NCBI GenBank assembly: GCA_049177215.1
Contig: CP185379.1
Span: 1,550,001 to 1,614,000 of the forward strand
DNA length: 64,000 nucleotides
From: Pollutiaquabacter aromativorans
GTDB taxonomy: Bacteria; Bacteroidota; Bacteroidia; AKYH767-A; 2013-40CM-41-45
Direction of reading: 5' to 3'
Shown here piece by piece: positions 8,466 through 16,870 of this stretch. A program made the position numbers and the translations under genes. The notes beneath the pieces are model-generated. The model was not told the origin of the DNA, searched no databases, and saw nothing but the letters and a program-made list of their open reading frames with translations. The number at the start of each line of letters is the position of its first letter. The first letter of the stretch is position 1.

Positions 8466-9397
8466 CGCGACTTCCCTCCTTTCATCGCCCCTTCTTCCAT
8501 GGTCAATCGGACGAACAGATCCTCCAATCTCCGGCGGGACTGAATAGCGGTCACAGCCATGCCCCGACCGACCAGCCATTCGTTGACGTGAGGGATCTCG
8601 TCGTCCGATAAGGATAGTATCCAGTGATCAGATGAACGCTGCTGAATGCGCCCGATCCAGGGAAAATCATCCGGCGGATTGTTGGAAAGAGGCGTTGAAA
8701 GAAAACTAAAGGAAACCACCAGATCTTCCCGGCTCAACAACTCCGCTACTGTTCCTTCAACGATCGCTCTGCCCTTGTTGATGATCACCATTCGGGTGGC
8801 GATCAGCTCGATCTCGGACAGGATGTGGGAAGAAAGGAATATGGTTTTACCTTCTGCCTGCAACTGCAACAACAATTTGCGAAGGTCGACGATCCCTTGT
8901 GGGTCAAGTCCGGTCGTGGGCTCGTCCAGGATGATCAGATCCGGATCATGCAACAAAGCTTGCGCAAGGCCCAGCCGTTGTTTCATTCCGTGGGAATAAC
9001 CTTTCACGGCATCGCGATCACGCTGAGACAATCCGACCAGTTCCAGCATCCGATCGATTCGATGGCGAGCATCCCTTACCTTACTGAGCCAGGCAAACAG
9101 CTCCAGGTTTTTCCTTCCACTCAGGTTCTTATAGAAATCCGGCTTTTCTACGATCGATCCGATACGACGCATCGCACCTGCCCGATCCGCCGCGAGCGAT
9201 TGTCCGAAGATCTTTATCTGACCACCGGTAGGCCGGATCAGACCAAGCAGTGCGCGAATGGTTGTACTCTTCCCTGCTCCATTCGGTCCTAAGAAGCCGT
9301 AGATATCGCCCTGGTCAACATGAAAGGACAAATCATCGACCGCGACAAAAGAGCCATAGGTCTTTCGGAAATTCTCAACGGTTAAGGCGGGTGTCAT
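8462..9397 (-). CDS. ABC transporter ATP-binding protein
   Basis: A 311-residue ATPase of the DrrA/CcmA-like ABC-2 group. Walker A is GFLGPNGAGKSTTIRALL near residues 34-51, the signature is YSHGMKQRLGLAQ, and Walker B is DLIILDEPTTGLD followed by the H-loop SSHILSE. The last 90 residues form the usual accessory domain. It is the first gene of a four-gene coupled unit (ATPase, permease, LolA-like, photolyase). An imperfect -7 box (TACCTTCG, minus strand, 9408-9415) lies just upstream, 84 bases from the glutathione peroxidase stop, so a separate promoter is possible. Confidence 0.92.
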   Translation of the reverse strand: MTPALTVENFRKTYGSFVAVDDLSFHVDQGDIYGFLGPNGAGKSTTIRALLGLIRPTGGQIKIFGQSLAADRAGAMRRIGSIVEKPDFYKNLSGRKNLELFAWLSKVRDARHRIDRMLELVGLSQRDRDAVKGYSHGMKQRLGLAQALLHDPDLIILDEPTTGLDPQGIVDLRKLLLQLQAEGKTIFLSSHILSEIELIATRMVIINKGRAIVEGTVAELLSREDLVVSFSFLSTPLSNNPPDDFPWIGRIQQRSSDHWILSLSDDEIPHVNEWLVGRGMAVTAIQSRRRLEDLFVRLTMEEGAMKGGKSR

Positions 9398-9480
9398 TTC
9401 GACCGAACGAAGGTAGCAAGGTTTTATCGCCCATAATGCTCAGCGATTTCTACTTTTTGTGCTTGTCCTGACTTACTGGT

Positions 9481-10056
9481 TCATTTGATCAGACGGAGAA
9501 TTGCCGGATCATCCGGCTCAACCGATGATGGGAAAAAGGCAAGCAACTGACCTTCTCCATCAATGAGATATTTGCAGAAATTCCAGGTGGGCGCCTGCGT
9601 GTTCCAGCCATTCTTCGATTTATCGGTCAGCCAGGAATAAACCGGCGCGATATCACGTCCTGATGTTCTCACTTTCTCAAACATGGGAAATGTAACGCCA
9701 TAATTATTCGAGCAAAAGGAACGGATCTGCGTTGCATCACCCGGCTCTTGTCCTCCAAAATCATTCGAAGGAAATCCGACAACGACAAGGCGGCCCGAGT
9801 ATTGTTGGTAAAGCTTCTCCAGCTTTTCATATTGGGGTGTATAGCCGCATTCACTCGCTGTATTCACCAGCAGGATGGTCTTGCCTTTGAATTGATCGAA
9901 GCCAACCAGGTCACCCTCCAGGTTTTTGGCGACTAGTGAATGGAATTCCATCGGGGCGGCGCTACGACCCGAATCGGCAGGTCGCTCGGCAGTACGGGTA
10001 CAGGATGCGATCAAGGCCATGATCGGTACGGAAATGAAACTGTGCCACTTTTTCAT
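9481..10056 (-). CDS. Glutathione peroxidase-like thiol peroxidase, lipoprotein
   Basis: A 191-residue member of the glutathione peroxidase family that reduces hydroperoxides. Catalytic Cys70 sits in NTASECGYTPQYE, Gln103 in GGQEPG and the Trp in WNFCKYL, completing the family tetrad; Cys115 (FCSNN) is a candidate resolving cysteine, so it probably uses thioredoxin. The start at 10056 is one base after the DUF2256 stop and yields a lipoprotein signal (LIASC, Cys19), placing the enzyme outside the cytoplasm. Redox protection fits the photolyase setting. Confidence 0.92.
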   Translation of the reverse strand: MKKWHSFISVPIMALIASCTRTAERPADSGRSAAPMEFHSLVAKNLEGDLVGFDQFKGKTILLVNTASECGYTPQYEKLEKLYQQYSGRLVVVGFPSNDFGGQEPGDATQIRSFCSNNYGVTFPMFEKVRTSGRDIAPVYSWLTDKSKNGWNTQAPTWNFCKYLIDGEGQLLAFFPSSVEPDDPAILRLIK

Positions 10057-10057
10057 G

Positions 10058-10195
10058 CTAGTTCGTACTTCGGGACTTGCGACAACGCTCACTGCAATAA
10101 CGGACCTGCTCCCAGGTTCTCTTCCACTTCTTTCGCCAATTGAACGGTCGGGAACAGGTTACACAAATCTTATGCGGCAAGTCGGATTTCTTCAC
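10058..10195 (-). CDS. DUF2256 small zinc-ribbon protein (photolyase-associated)
   Basis: A 45-residue basic protein read from GTG at 10195. The sequence begins with KKSDLPHKICVTCSRPFNW and ends with RYCSERCRKSR. Two CxxC/CxxxC-type knuckles (Cys11, Cys14, Cys34, Cys38) and a Trp/Arg-rich middle (WRKKWKRTWEQ) match DUF2256, a family I know from cryptochrome/photolyase gene neighbourhoods. It sits 16 bases after the SDR stop and one base before the peroxidase start, so it is part of one operon. It is short enough to be missed by length cutoffs. Function is unknown; nucleic-acid or zinc binding is likely. Confidence 0.85.
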   Translation of the reverse strand: MKKSDLPHKICVTCSRPFNWRKKWKRTWEQVRYCSERCRKSRSTN

Positions 10196-10211
10196 CGGAA
10201 TGCGCCGAAAG

Positions 10212-10913
10212 TTAACCCGTTTTCAGTGAACCGATACCGGCATCCATGCTGAAAACCTTTCCACTGACACTCTGAGAAGCACCCGTCAGAAGCCACTCGG
10301 CAAGAGAGGCCGGCTCTTCCGGGTCAAGGATGCGCTTCAACGGATGCCGGTCGATCGCTGCTTGTTTTCTCTGGTCGTTGGAGAGCATGCTGCTGGCGAG
10401 TTCTGTATTGGTCAGGGTGGGTGCAATCACATTTATGCGAACAGAGGGCGCCCATTCGGCTGCAAGAGAGCGTGCCAGACCTTCCACAGCACCTTTAGCC
10501 AAGGCAATACTGCTGTGAAAGGGCATTCCGGTCTGCACCGCCACGGTACTGAATAAAACCACCGAAGCCCCACCATCTCCACCTTTCAAATTTACTTCCA
10601 GGTGCTGCAACAAGCGGATCGCGCCCAGCGCATTGATTTGCAAATCCTCCTGGAAGTCATGCGCTTTGAGACCTCGGAAGGGTTTGAGACGGATCGTACC
10701 GGGCAAGTATGCAAGTCCGGAGATGGGTCCTTCCACAACGGGTAATTGCGCTTCAGGATTTCCAAAATCAACTTCGGAGAAGGAGCTGCCTGCGGGTAAG
10801 CTGTCGGGATGCGTCCGCCCCAGGATAAGCACATCGTGACCAGCGTTAGTCAGGCGATTCACGAGCGCCCTTCCTATTCCGGTACGTCCACCGGCAACCA
10901 CGAATTTTCCCAC
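10212..10913 (-). CDS. SDR-family protein lacking the catalytic tyrosine
   Basis: A 233-residue short-chain dehydrogenase-fold protein starting at GTG 10913. The cofactor motif is GGRTGIGRAL, Asn94 is in LQINALGA and Ser122 in LFSTVAV. At the YxxxK position it reads IALAK (Ile136, Lys140), so the usual proton-donor Tyr is absent. The rest of the helix (KGAVEGLARSLAAEWAP) and the C-terminal INVIAPTLTNT are well kept, so this is not decay. It is the first gene of a run with DUF2256 and glutathione peroxidase. It may bind NAD(P) without acting as an ordinary dehydrogenase. Confidence 0.85.
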   Translation of the reverse strand: MGKFVVAGGRTGIGRALVNRLTNAGHDVLILGRTHPDSLPAGSSFSEVDFGNPEAQLPVVEGPISGLAYLPGTIRLKPFRGLKAHDFQEDLQINALGAIRLLQHLEVNLKGGDGGASVVLFSTVAVQTGMPFHSSIALAKGAVEGLARSLAAEWAPSVRINVIAPTLTNTELASSMLSNDQRKQAAIDRHPLKRILDPEEPASLAEWLLTGASQSVSGKVFSMDAGIGSLKTG

Positions 10914-10991
10914 GCTCCATCAACATTCGGGCGGGGTAAATGTTTTACAAACCGACCGCGAAAGCCCCATTGAGCCGCTTAACTTTACTCC

Positions 10992-11675
10992 ATGCTTTTC
11001 AACCCCCAGGTTTTGGCGGAACTGCAGCAAACCTGCGCACGCTATAACGCTTGCCTGGTCGCTGTTTCCAAGACCAAACCTGTAGCTGCGATTGAGGCTG
11101 TCTATCAGACAGGTCAACGAGATTTCGGCGAAAATTATGTCCAGGAGTTGAGTGAAAAAGCCGGTCAATTGCCGCAGGATATCCGGTGGCACTTCATCGG
11201 TCACCTTCAAACCAACAAGGTCAAACAGGTCGTTCCCTATGCGCACCTCATACACGGCGTCGACAGTAAACGCTTGTTATCGGAGATCAATAAGGAGGCA
11301 GGCAAATCGGGTAAGATGATCCATTGCCTATTGCAGGTTTTCATTGCCAACGAGGCAACCAAATTCGGACTTTCCGAATCCGAACTGTATTCGATCCTCG
11401 ATCAGCTGGATGCCGGAGCACTCCCGCATGTTCAGGTTAGCGGCCTGATGGGGATGGCCACCAATACCGATGAGGAACAAGTCATTCGTGCCGAATTTCG
11501 ACACCTGAAATCTGTCTTCGACGAATGCAAGGCCCGCTACCCGAAAGCAGCCGGACATTTTACGGAGCTGTCGATGGGAATGACATCCGACTACCGGATA
11601 GCGCTGGAGGAAGGAAGCACCATGATCCGGATCGGTTCGGCAATCTTTGGCGAAAGGGAATATGCACGGAAGTGA
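10992..11675 (+). CDS. YggS/PROSC family PLP-homeostasis protein
   Basis: A 227-residue single-domain alanine-racemase-fold protein that binds pyridoxal phosphate and buffers its level. The PLP lysine is Lys27 in LVAVSKTKP. Family motifs DFGENYVQEL, WHFIGHLQTNK, GLMGMAT and ELSMGMTSDYRIALEEGSTMIRIGSAIFG are all present. It diverges from the SDR gene across 78 bases and overlaps the EamA gene by 14 bases, which suggests they are cotranscribed. Confidence 0.95.
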   Translation: MLFNPQVLAELQQTCARYNACLVAVSKTKPVAAIEAVYQTGQRDFGENYVQELSEKAGQLPQDIRWHFIGHLQTNKVKQVVPYAHLIHGVDSKRLLSEINKEAGKSGKMIHCLLQVFIANEATKFGLSESELYSILDQLDAGALPHVQVSGLMGMATNTDEEQVIRAEFRHLKSVFDECKARYPKAAGHFTELSMGMTSDYRIALEEGSTMIRIGSAIFGEREYARK

Positions 11676-12642
11676 TCTGCATCCCTTAGGTGTACTCTTC
11701 GCCCTGCTGACCACGATCACCTGGGCGATGGGAATCTTTCCCTTTACGCAGGCTGCACGTAGACTGGGAATCGGGCCGTTGAATTTCTTCCGGCTTGTCC
11801 TCGCAACTTGCTTCATTGCCGTCCTTGCTTTCATGTTTCCCCCTTCGTTTCTCGCGATCTTCGGTTCACATTACTTTCCAGCCTGGTGCTGGCTCGGGCT
11901 ATCAGGGATCATTGGTCTTACCGTGGGCGACTATTTCGGCTTTGCCATGTATGCTGTGCTGGGGGCCCGACTGGGTAGTGTCCTGACCACATTTGCTCCG
12001 GGCGCAGCACTGGTCACCGGCATGTTGATCGTGGACGAGCACATGACCTGGGCGGGAATACTCGGCATGGTCATCACCATTGCCGGCGTTATCTGGATCT
12101 CCCTCTCGAAATCCGAGCGCGAACGGGCAAGCGACACGCGTTTCGGTTCGATCGCAAAGGGAATCATCTACGGTGTGTTGGCAGCCTTTTGCCAGGGCGC
12201 CGGTCTGGTTTTGGCCAAGAAGGGGATGCTGGACCAGGCTGCGGCCGGTTTGCCGCTTCATCCCGTCCACGCGACCTTTATGCGGCTTTCCATCGGAACG
12301 CTTTCCTTGTTGATCATGATCCTGCTAACACGGAAGTGGAACCAAACCGTATTCCCCATCCGAATCAACAAGGAAGGCGGTATTCGCTTTGCCGTCCTGG
12401 GCACGATCTTCGGTCCGACGCTCGGGGTCAGTCTGTCACTATTTACGGTAGCTTACCTGGATGCCGCTGCTGCTCAGACCATCTTCTCGCTTGTGCCGGT
12501 CGTTGCCCTTTTCTTATCTTACTTCCTGATCCGGGAGAAGATCACCGGAAAATCCTTGATAGGTGTACTGGTGGCTGTATCCGGAGTCATCATCCTGATC
12601 TGGCACCGGCAGCTCGAAGCACTCCTCCATTTAGCGCCCTGA
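11662..12642 (+). CDS. EamA/DMT-family inner-membrane transporter
   Basis: A 326-residue membrane protein with about ten hydrophobic helices arranged as two EamA halves (roughly 8-145 and 165-320). The first half opens GVLFALLTTITWAMG and the second GIIYGVLAAFCQGAG. I chose ATG 11662, preceded by GAAAGGGAA; a TTG at 11647 would add five residues. Transported substrate cannot be deduced; relatives export amino acids or metabolites. It overlaps yggS and is three bases from the DUF2723 gene. Confidence 0.88.
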   Translation: MHGSDLHPLGVLFALLTTITWAMGIFPFTQAARRLGIGPLNFFRLVLATCFIAVLAFMFPPSFLAIFGSHYFPAWCWLGLSGIIGLTVGDYFGFAMYAVLGARLGSVLTTFAPGAALVTGMLIVDEHMTWAGILGMVITIAGVIWISLSKSERERASDTRFGSIAKGIIYGVLAAFCQGAGLVLAKKGMLDQAAAGLPLHPVHATFMRLSIGTLSLLIMILLTRKWNQTVFPIRINKEGGIRFAVLGTIFGPTLGVSLSLFTVAYLDAAAAQTIFSLVPVVALFLSYFLIREKITGKSLIGVLVAVSGVIILIWHRQLEALLHLAP

Positions 12643-12645
12643 CCC

Positions 12646-14160
12646 ATGCAAGCACCACGCTACCTCCCTACCGTTCTGCTTCTCGCTTGTTTCCTGATCC
12701 CTTTCTTCCATTACTTTCTGACCTGTACCGATTCGCTGATGTTTGACGATGCCGCGGAATTCGCGTTGGTCATCAAACTCGGATCCATCGCCCATTCACC
12801 GGGCACACCGGCCTACATCCTGGGCGGAATGATCTGGAACAGCCTGAGCTCGGTCTTCAGTTCAAGCCTGATTACGCGGCTCAACCTGTTTTCAGTTTTT
12901 TTGGTTAGCACCGCAATCGCGTTGCTCTATCTGGCGCTTCGGAATTTCCTGCTCCTTTCCCGCCAGGAGTCAAACGCGAGTGTTCGACTGGAACTATCCG
13001 CCGCCTTTGCCGCACTGGCTTTCGGCCTCGGGCCGGTTACCTGGTCCTGGGCCAACACCATCGAAGTATACGGATTCCAGGTATTCGCCATGGCACTCCT
13101 GTTGTTCGGTTTGACCAGTTGGAAGCGATCCGGCAGATTCCCCTATCTCCTCCTCGCTTCCATCGGCTGGGCTTTGGGTCTGAGTAACCATCACCTTACC
13201 ATGATCGTGTTCTCTCCCTTCATTCCGTTTTTCTTCCTGTCCGACTTCTTTTACGTTGCTGCCATTGAATCGAAATCAACGAAAAAGAAGAAGTCTGCTG
13301 CCGAAGCTGGTACATTTTCGAAACTCCTTGCAGCCATCCGCTCACGTGACTTTATTCGATTCACGCTTATCGCCGCAGTTTTTACACTGACCTGTTATGC
13401 CTGGATGTTTTGGAGAGCGCAATCGGACTATGCCTTCATGTTCGGACAACCGAAAGACCTTGGTGCACTCTTCTTTCATGTTCGTGGCGGAGCCTATACG
13501 AAGAATATTACCGACACGTCGTCGGGCATGATGGCGGTTCGTTTCCCTTATTTCCTCAACCTGACGGCCCAACAACTGGGCATTTTCCTGATTCCGTTTT
13601 TTTGGGGAGTGTACGAAATGTTCAGAAGCCGCAGACGATTGACGGCGTTGGTCGTCCTTTGCTTTTACGCTTTGCTGTTCATCTATCAGGTTCGTAATAA
13701 CCAATGGGCCAGTACCGATGCCTATATGTTACTACCGTTTCTGATTCTTAGCATTCCGCTTGCCGAAGGTATCTTTGCCCTCACTGCTAAACCCTGGGCG
13801 CGAATCCTCGTTCCGATCGCCCTGGTGTTGAATTTTTCACTGCCCGGTTACGCGGCACACAACCGGAAAACGTATCCGGTAAGCAGGGATCTCATGGAAT
13901 TGCTGGATGCATCGGCTCCCAGGAACAGCGTCGTGATCATCTCGGACTGGACAACGGTGATCCAGTATTACTACTACCGGATCGCGGAAAATTTCCGCCC
14001 GGACTTGACGGTTCTCAATTACGATATCAAGTTCACCCACTTACAGGATACTTCCGATCCTGTATCCTGCATTCTACACGAAGATCCAACCGGAATACGA
14101 CGGTTTCATCGAAGCCTTGCGCTCCGAGCACCCCTACCAGGTGGTGAACACCGGCTGTGA
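12646..14160 (+). CDS. DUF2723 membrane protein, N-terminal part before a frameshift
   Basis: The first 504 codons of a polytopic inner-membrane protein of the DUF2723 family (probable lipid-linked sugar-using glycosyltransferase). About ten hydrophobic helices follow the loop DDAAEFALVIKLGSIAHSPG, where the acidic pair resembles GT-C active sites. The reading frame stays convincing until NYDIKFTH (about 14040), after which it turns into non-homologous sequence ending PLPGGEHRL. The continuation is found in the +1 frame from 14042. Removing one T from CACTTACAGG at 14041-14042 would restore CAC TAC AGG and a protein of about 646 residues. Confidence 0.8.
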   Translation: MQAPRYLPTVLLLACFLIPFFHYFLTCTDSLMFDDAAEFALVIKLGSIAHSPGTPAYILGGMIWNSLSSVFSSSLITRLNLFSVFLVSTAIALLYLALRNFLLLSRQESNASVRLELSAAFAALAFGLGPVTWSWANTIEVYGFQVFAMALLLFGLTSWKRSGRFPYLLLASIGWALGLSNHHLTMIVFSPFIPFFFLSDFFYVAAIESKSTKKKKSAAEAGTFSKLLAAIRSRDFIRFTLIAAVFTLTCYAWMFWRAQSDYAFMFGQPKDLGALFFHVRGGAYTKNITDTSSGMMAVRFPYFLNLTAQQLGIFLIPFFWGVYEMFRSRRRLTALVVLCFYALLFIYQVRNNQWASTDAYMLLPFLILSIPLAEGIFALTAKPWARILVPIALVLNFSLPGYAAHNRKTYPVSRDLMELLDASAPRNSVVIISDWTTVIQYYYYRIAENFRPDLTVLNYDIKFTHLQDTSDPVSCILHEDPTGIRRFHRSLALRAPLPGGEHRL

Positions 14161-14587
14161 CCTGAATACGCCCTACCTCCTCGCGAAATTCAAGACGCTG
14201 GTCGCCAAAATGGAAAAGGTCTGTTCCGAGGAGAATCGGCCGTTCCTGATCGATCCGAAGGGATTTGTCTTTTATACCCAACAGGGACTGATCAGTCCAC
14301 AACGGCATGTTTCGGGTTGCTTTGTTTCGAGTATGCCACCCGACTCGATCAGCGCGGCGAAATTCTTACCGATGGATTTCACCTTCCTGGAGTCCCCGCT
14401 GTTGCGCCATGATCCCTCCTGTCTGGATAAGCTGGTTGATTTTCAGGCGATGCTGGACCAGCACATCACGTATTACAGTGGCGTGGGCGATACGCTTCGG
14501 GCCCGTCAGGCAGAACGGTCGCGCGAAAAGATTCTCAAGCTCCAACGTGAGCTGAAGCAAAGTATGTCCTTTGCTTATAAGAAATGA
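14042..14587 (+). pseudogene. DUF2723 protein, C-terminal part after the frameshift
   Basis: In the frame starting TAC AGG ATA at 14042 the sequence reads YRILPILYPAFYTKIQPEYD and then runs open to the stop at 14587. This is the expected soluble C-terminal domain of the DUF2723 protein (HPYQVVNTGCDLNTPYLLAK and a basic coiled tail, SREKILKLQRELKQ). An internal ATG at 14117 could give only a fragment. The frames meet within a few bases and neither side shows decay, so a recent mutation or an assembly error are equally likely. Confidence 0.75.
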
Positions 14588-14594
14588 GCCCCAA

Positions 14595-15014
14595 CTATCG
14601 GATCCTAAACGATTCCACGGCAAGTCGGTAACTGTCCAGTCCGAATCCGCCGATGACTCCCCGGCTGTTCCTGGCAGTCAGGGACTGCTGTCGAAAAGGC
14701 TCCCGGGCGTGAATGTTACTGATATGGACTTCGACCACCGGCGTGCTGACAGCCGCGATCGTATCTGCCAGGGCAACAGAGGTATGACTGTAGCCGGCCG
14801 GGTTGAAGATGATGCCGTCCCACTTCCCATCAGCTGCCTGAAGTGCATTGATCAACTCTCCTTCCAGGTTGGATTGAAGATACCCGAATTCAATGTCACG
14901 GAAGTGCTGCTTTAATTCCACCAGGTAATCCTCAAAATTCCGGTTGCCGTAGATTTCAGGCTCCCGCCTTCCAAGAAGGTTGAGGTTCGGTCCGTTCAGA
15001 ATCAGGAGTTTCAT
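14595..15014 (-). CDS. aroQ: Type II 3-dehydroquinate dehydratase
   Basis: A 139-residue AroQ that converts 3-dehydroquinate to 3-dehydroshikimate in the shikimate pathway. It opens with MKLLILNGPNLNLLGRREPE and the catalytic Tyr is Tyr22 in EIYG. NPAGYSHTSVAL carries the conserved Asn and His, and VEVHISNIHAREPFR completes the active site. The normal family length is about 140-150. It is convergent with the DUF2723 gene and divergent from xerD across an AT-rich gap containing a 10-bp palindrome. Confidence 0.96.
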   Translation of the reverse strand: MKLLILNGPNLNLLGRREPEIYGNRNFEDYLVELKQHFRDIEFGYLQSNLEGELINALQAADGKWDGIIFNPAGYSHTSVALADTIAAVSTPVVEVHISNIHAREPFRQQSLTARNSRGVIGGFGLDSYRLAVESFRIR

Positions 15015-15043
15015 AGGATTTTAATGCGAGCACAAATTTTACA

Positions 15044-15073
15044 TAATTATTCAAATAATTCTGTGAATAATTA
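15044..15073. promoter_or_regulatory. AT-rich inverted repeat between aroQ and xerD
   Basis: Perfect 10-bp arms TAATTATTCA (15044-15053) and TGAATAATTA (15064-15073) flank a 10-base centre. It lies in the divergent promoter region, so it may be an operator for either gene. No known regulator site is matched. Confidence 0.5.
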
Positions 15074-15122
15074 GGTGTTAAATGGAGCATTCCCCATCGT
15101 CGGAATGAGCATTTTTATCGTC

Positions 15123-16022
15123 GTGAGCTGGAAATCCTACATCAATGGGTTCAAATCCTGGCTGAAAGTCGAGCGGTCGCTTTCCGGAAATTCGGTGGAA
15201 GCGTATTTGCACGACATGAGTCTGTTCGAACACTACCTGGAATCCGAGCAACTTCGCCTCCCTCCAGCCGACATTCGCCTGGAGCATCTGCAGGGCTTCA
15301 TCGTCCGCATCAACGAGCAGGGACTCAGTGCCAGAAGCCAGGCGCGTATCATTTCGGGCCTGAAGTCATTCTTCAAGTACTGCCTGTTGGAAAATCTCAC
15401 ACAAGATGATCCCTCCCAACTCCTGGAAACCCCGAAACTCGGGCGAAAGCTGCCGGATACGCTCTCAGTCGATGACATTAACCGCCTGATTGCAGCCATC
15501 GACCTGAGCAAGCCCGAGGGCATCCGAAACAAGGCGATGCTGGAAACACTTTACTCCTGCGGACTTCGCGTTAGCGAGCTGGTCAACCTCAAGTTGTCGA
15601 ACCTCCACCTCGAGATCGGGTTCCTGAAGGTCATCGGAAAGGGCGACAAAGAACGCCTGGTACCGATCGGGAGTGTCGCCACCAAGCACCTGAAGATTTA
15701 TACGGCAGAGGTCAGAAACCATCAGACGATCCAACACGGGTTCGAAGACTTCGTCTTTCTCAATAACCGCGGCCGGGGATTGACTCGGGTAATGGTCTTC
15801 ACGATCATCAAGAATCTGGCAATCAAGATCGATCTGCGGAAGCGGATCTCTCCGCACACCTTTCGGCATTCCTTTGCAACCCATCTGATCGAAGGCGGAG
15901 CCGACCTGCGGGCCGTGCAGGAAATGTTGGGACACGAATCCATCACCACAACCGAAATCTATACGCACCTCGACCGCGACTACCTGCGGCAATCCATTTT
16001 AAGCCACCACCCTCGCGCATGA
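15123..16022 (+). CDS. xerD: Site-specific tyrosine recombinase XerD
   Basis: A 299-residue tyrosine recombinase that resolves chromosome dimers at dif with XerC. The N-terminal SAM-like core-binding domain covers residues 1-90 (FKSWLKVERSLSGNSVEAY). The catalytic domain contains Arg in YSCGLRVSEL, Lys in GKGDKERLVP, HTFRHSFATHL, the second His in MLGHESITTTEIYTH and the nucleophile Tyr in that last motif. I chose GTG 15123 because it gives the usual XerD length and N-terminus; the open frame extends to 15075 and ATG 15105 is possible. The stop overlaps the next start (ATGA). Confidence 0.92.
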   Translation: MSWKSYINGFKSWLKVERSLSGNSVEAYLHDMSLFEHYLESEQLRLPPADIRLEHLQGFIVRINEQGLSARSQARIISGLKSFFKYCLLENLTQDDPSQLLETPKLGRKLPDTLSVDDINRLIAAIDLSKPEGIRNKAMLETLYSCGLRVSELVNLKLSNLHLEIGFLKVIGKGDKERLVPIGSVATKHLKIYTAEVRNHQTIQHGFEDFVFLNNRGRGLTRVMVFTIIKNLAIKIDLRKRISPHTFRHSFATHLIEGGADLRAVQEMLGHESITTTEIYTHLDRDYLRQSILSHHPRA

Positions 16023-16870
16023 GCCGACAACGACTCACCTTTCTACATGCTCCGTTACCGCAGCCGCAGCGGTTGTTCAGGCGGCTGTGGCTTATCGTAT
16101 TGTTCCTGACCATGCTCAGTCCCTCTGCCGAAGCCGGTCGCCCCCGCTACACTGCTCCGGATACCATTGAGTTTTCCGGCTATCGATGGGCGGTAAAAGA
16201 ATCCATGAACAAGCGGGTTGGACCGGGAAGTAACCTATTCTCTTCTTCGAGAAAAAATGTCTGGGTGGATGCGGAAGGCAAACTACACCTTCGCGTCACC
16301 CAACAAGATGAAAAGTGGTATTGTCCCGAGATCTTCATGGTGAACAGCCTTGGCTATGGCCGCTACACCTTCTTGCTATCCGGACTCCCGCAACCGGAAG
16401 ACAAAGACCTGGTGATCGGAATGTTTCTGTATGACCATCTTGATTCCATGAACAACCACAAGGAAATTGACATCGAGATCTCCCGTTGGGGAAAGTCCGA
16501 AGGACAAAATTGTCAGTTTCTGCTACAACCCTATGTGGAAGAAGCTTTCCGATTCGACATTGATGCGTCCCGAAAGAACCGCCATGAGATTGATGTCCGG
16601 AAACATACCATTCGCTTTCGTTCACTCTACCAGGGCGATCACGGCCACAAGTCCGTTTCCCTGCTGGCGCGTTGGAAGTGTAAACCTTCCCGTGTTTACG
16701 AAACAAGTAACGAGAAAGTGAGCCTGAACGTCTGGATCTACAAATCCATCGAGCCGGCTAACTTGAAGGAATTCGAAGTCATCGTCGAGAAATTTGAATT
16801 CAAACCATTCAAGGCCGAGAAGTTGAAGCCCAACTTCAAGATCCCCTGGTTTAAAAAGAAACAGAAATGA
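16019..16870 (+). CDS. GH16-like secreted glycoside hydrolase fold protein
   Basis: A 283-residue exported protein. Residues about 20-40 form the signal (RLWLIVLFLTMLSPSAEAG). The fold pattern is that of family 16 beta-jelly-roll hydrolases, with the catalytic triad motif EIDIE at residues 149-153 (Glu149, Asp151, Glu153). Upstream SLGYGRYTFLLSG is the usual strand. The C-terminus is strongly basic (FKIPWFKKKQK). The protein is shorter than most laminarinases and the substrate is unclear. It overlaps xerD and DUF486 by four bases on each side, so the three are coupled. Confidence 0.8.
   Translation: MSRQRLTFLHAPLPQPQRLFRRLWLIVLFLTMLSPSAEAGRPRYTAPDTIEFSGYRWAVKESMNKRVGPGSNLFSSSRKNVWVDAEGKLHLRVTQQDEKWYCPEIFMVNSLGYGRYTFLLSGLPQPEDKDLVIGMFLYDHLDSMNNHKEIDIEISRWGKSEGQNCQFLLQPYVEEAFRFDIDASRKNRHEIDVRKHTIRFRSLYQGDHGHKSVSLLARWKCKPSRVYETSNEKVSLNVWIYKSIEPANLKEFEVIVEKFEFKPFKAEKLKPNFKIPWFKKKQK

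Noticed and set aside
10057..10092. Longer start for the glutathione peroxidase (36 bases upstream)
   Set aside because: It would overlap the DUF2256 gene and bury the lipoprotein signal; ATG 10056 is one base after the DUF2256 stop.
12189..12746. 185-residue open frame overlapping the EamA gene
   Set aside because: It runs in another frame over a clear membrane protein and has no family pattern.
15044..15073. dif recombination site beside xerD
   Set aside because: dif needs 11-bp arms with a 6-bp centre; here 10-bp arms flank a 10-bp centre and form a plain inverted repeat.
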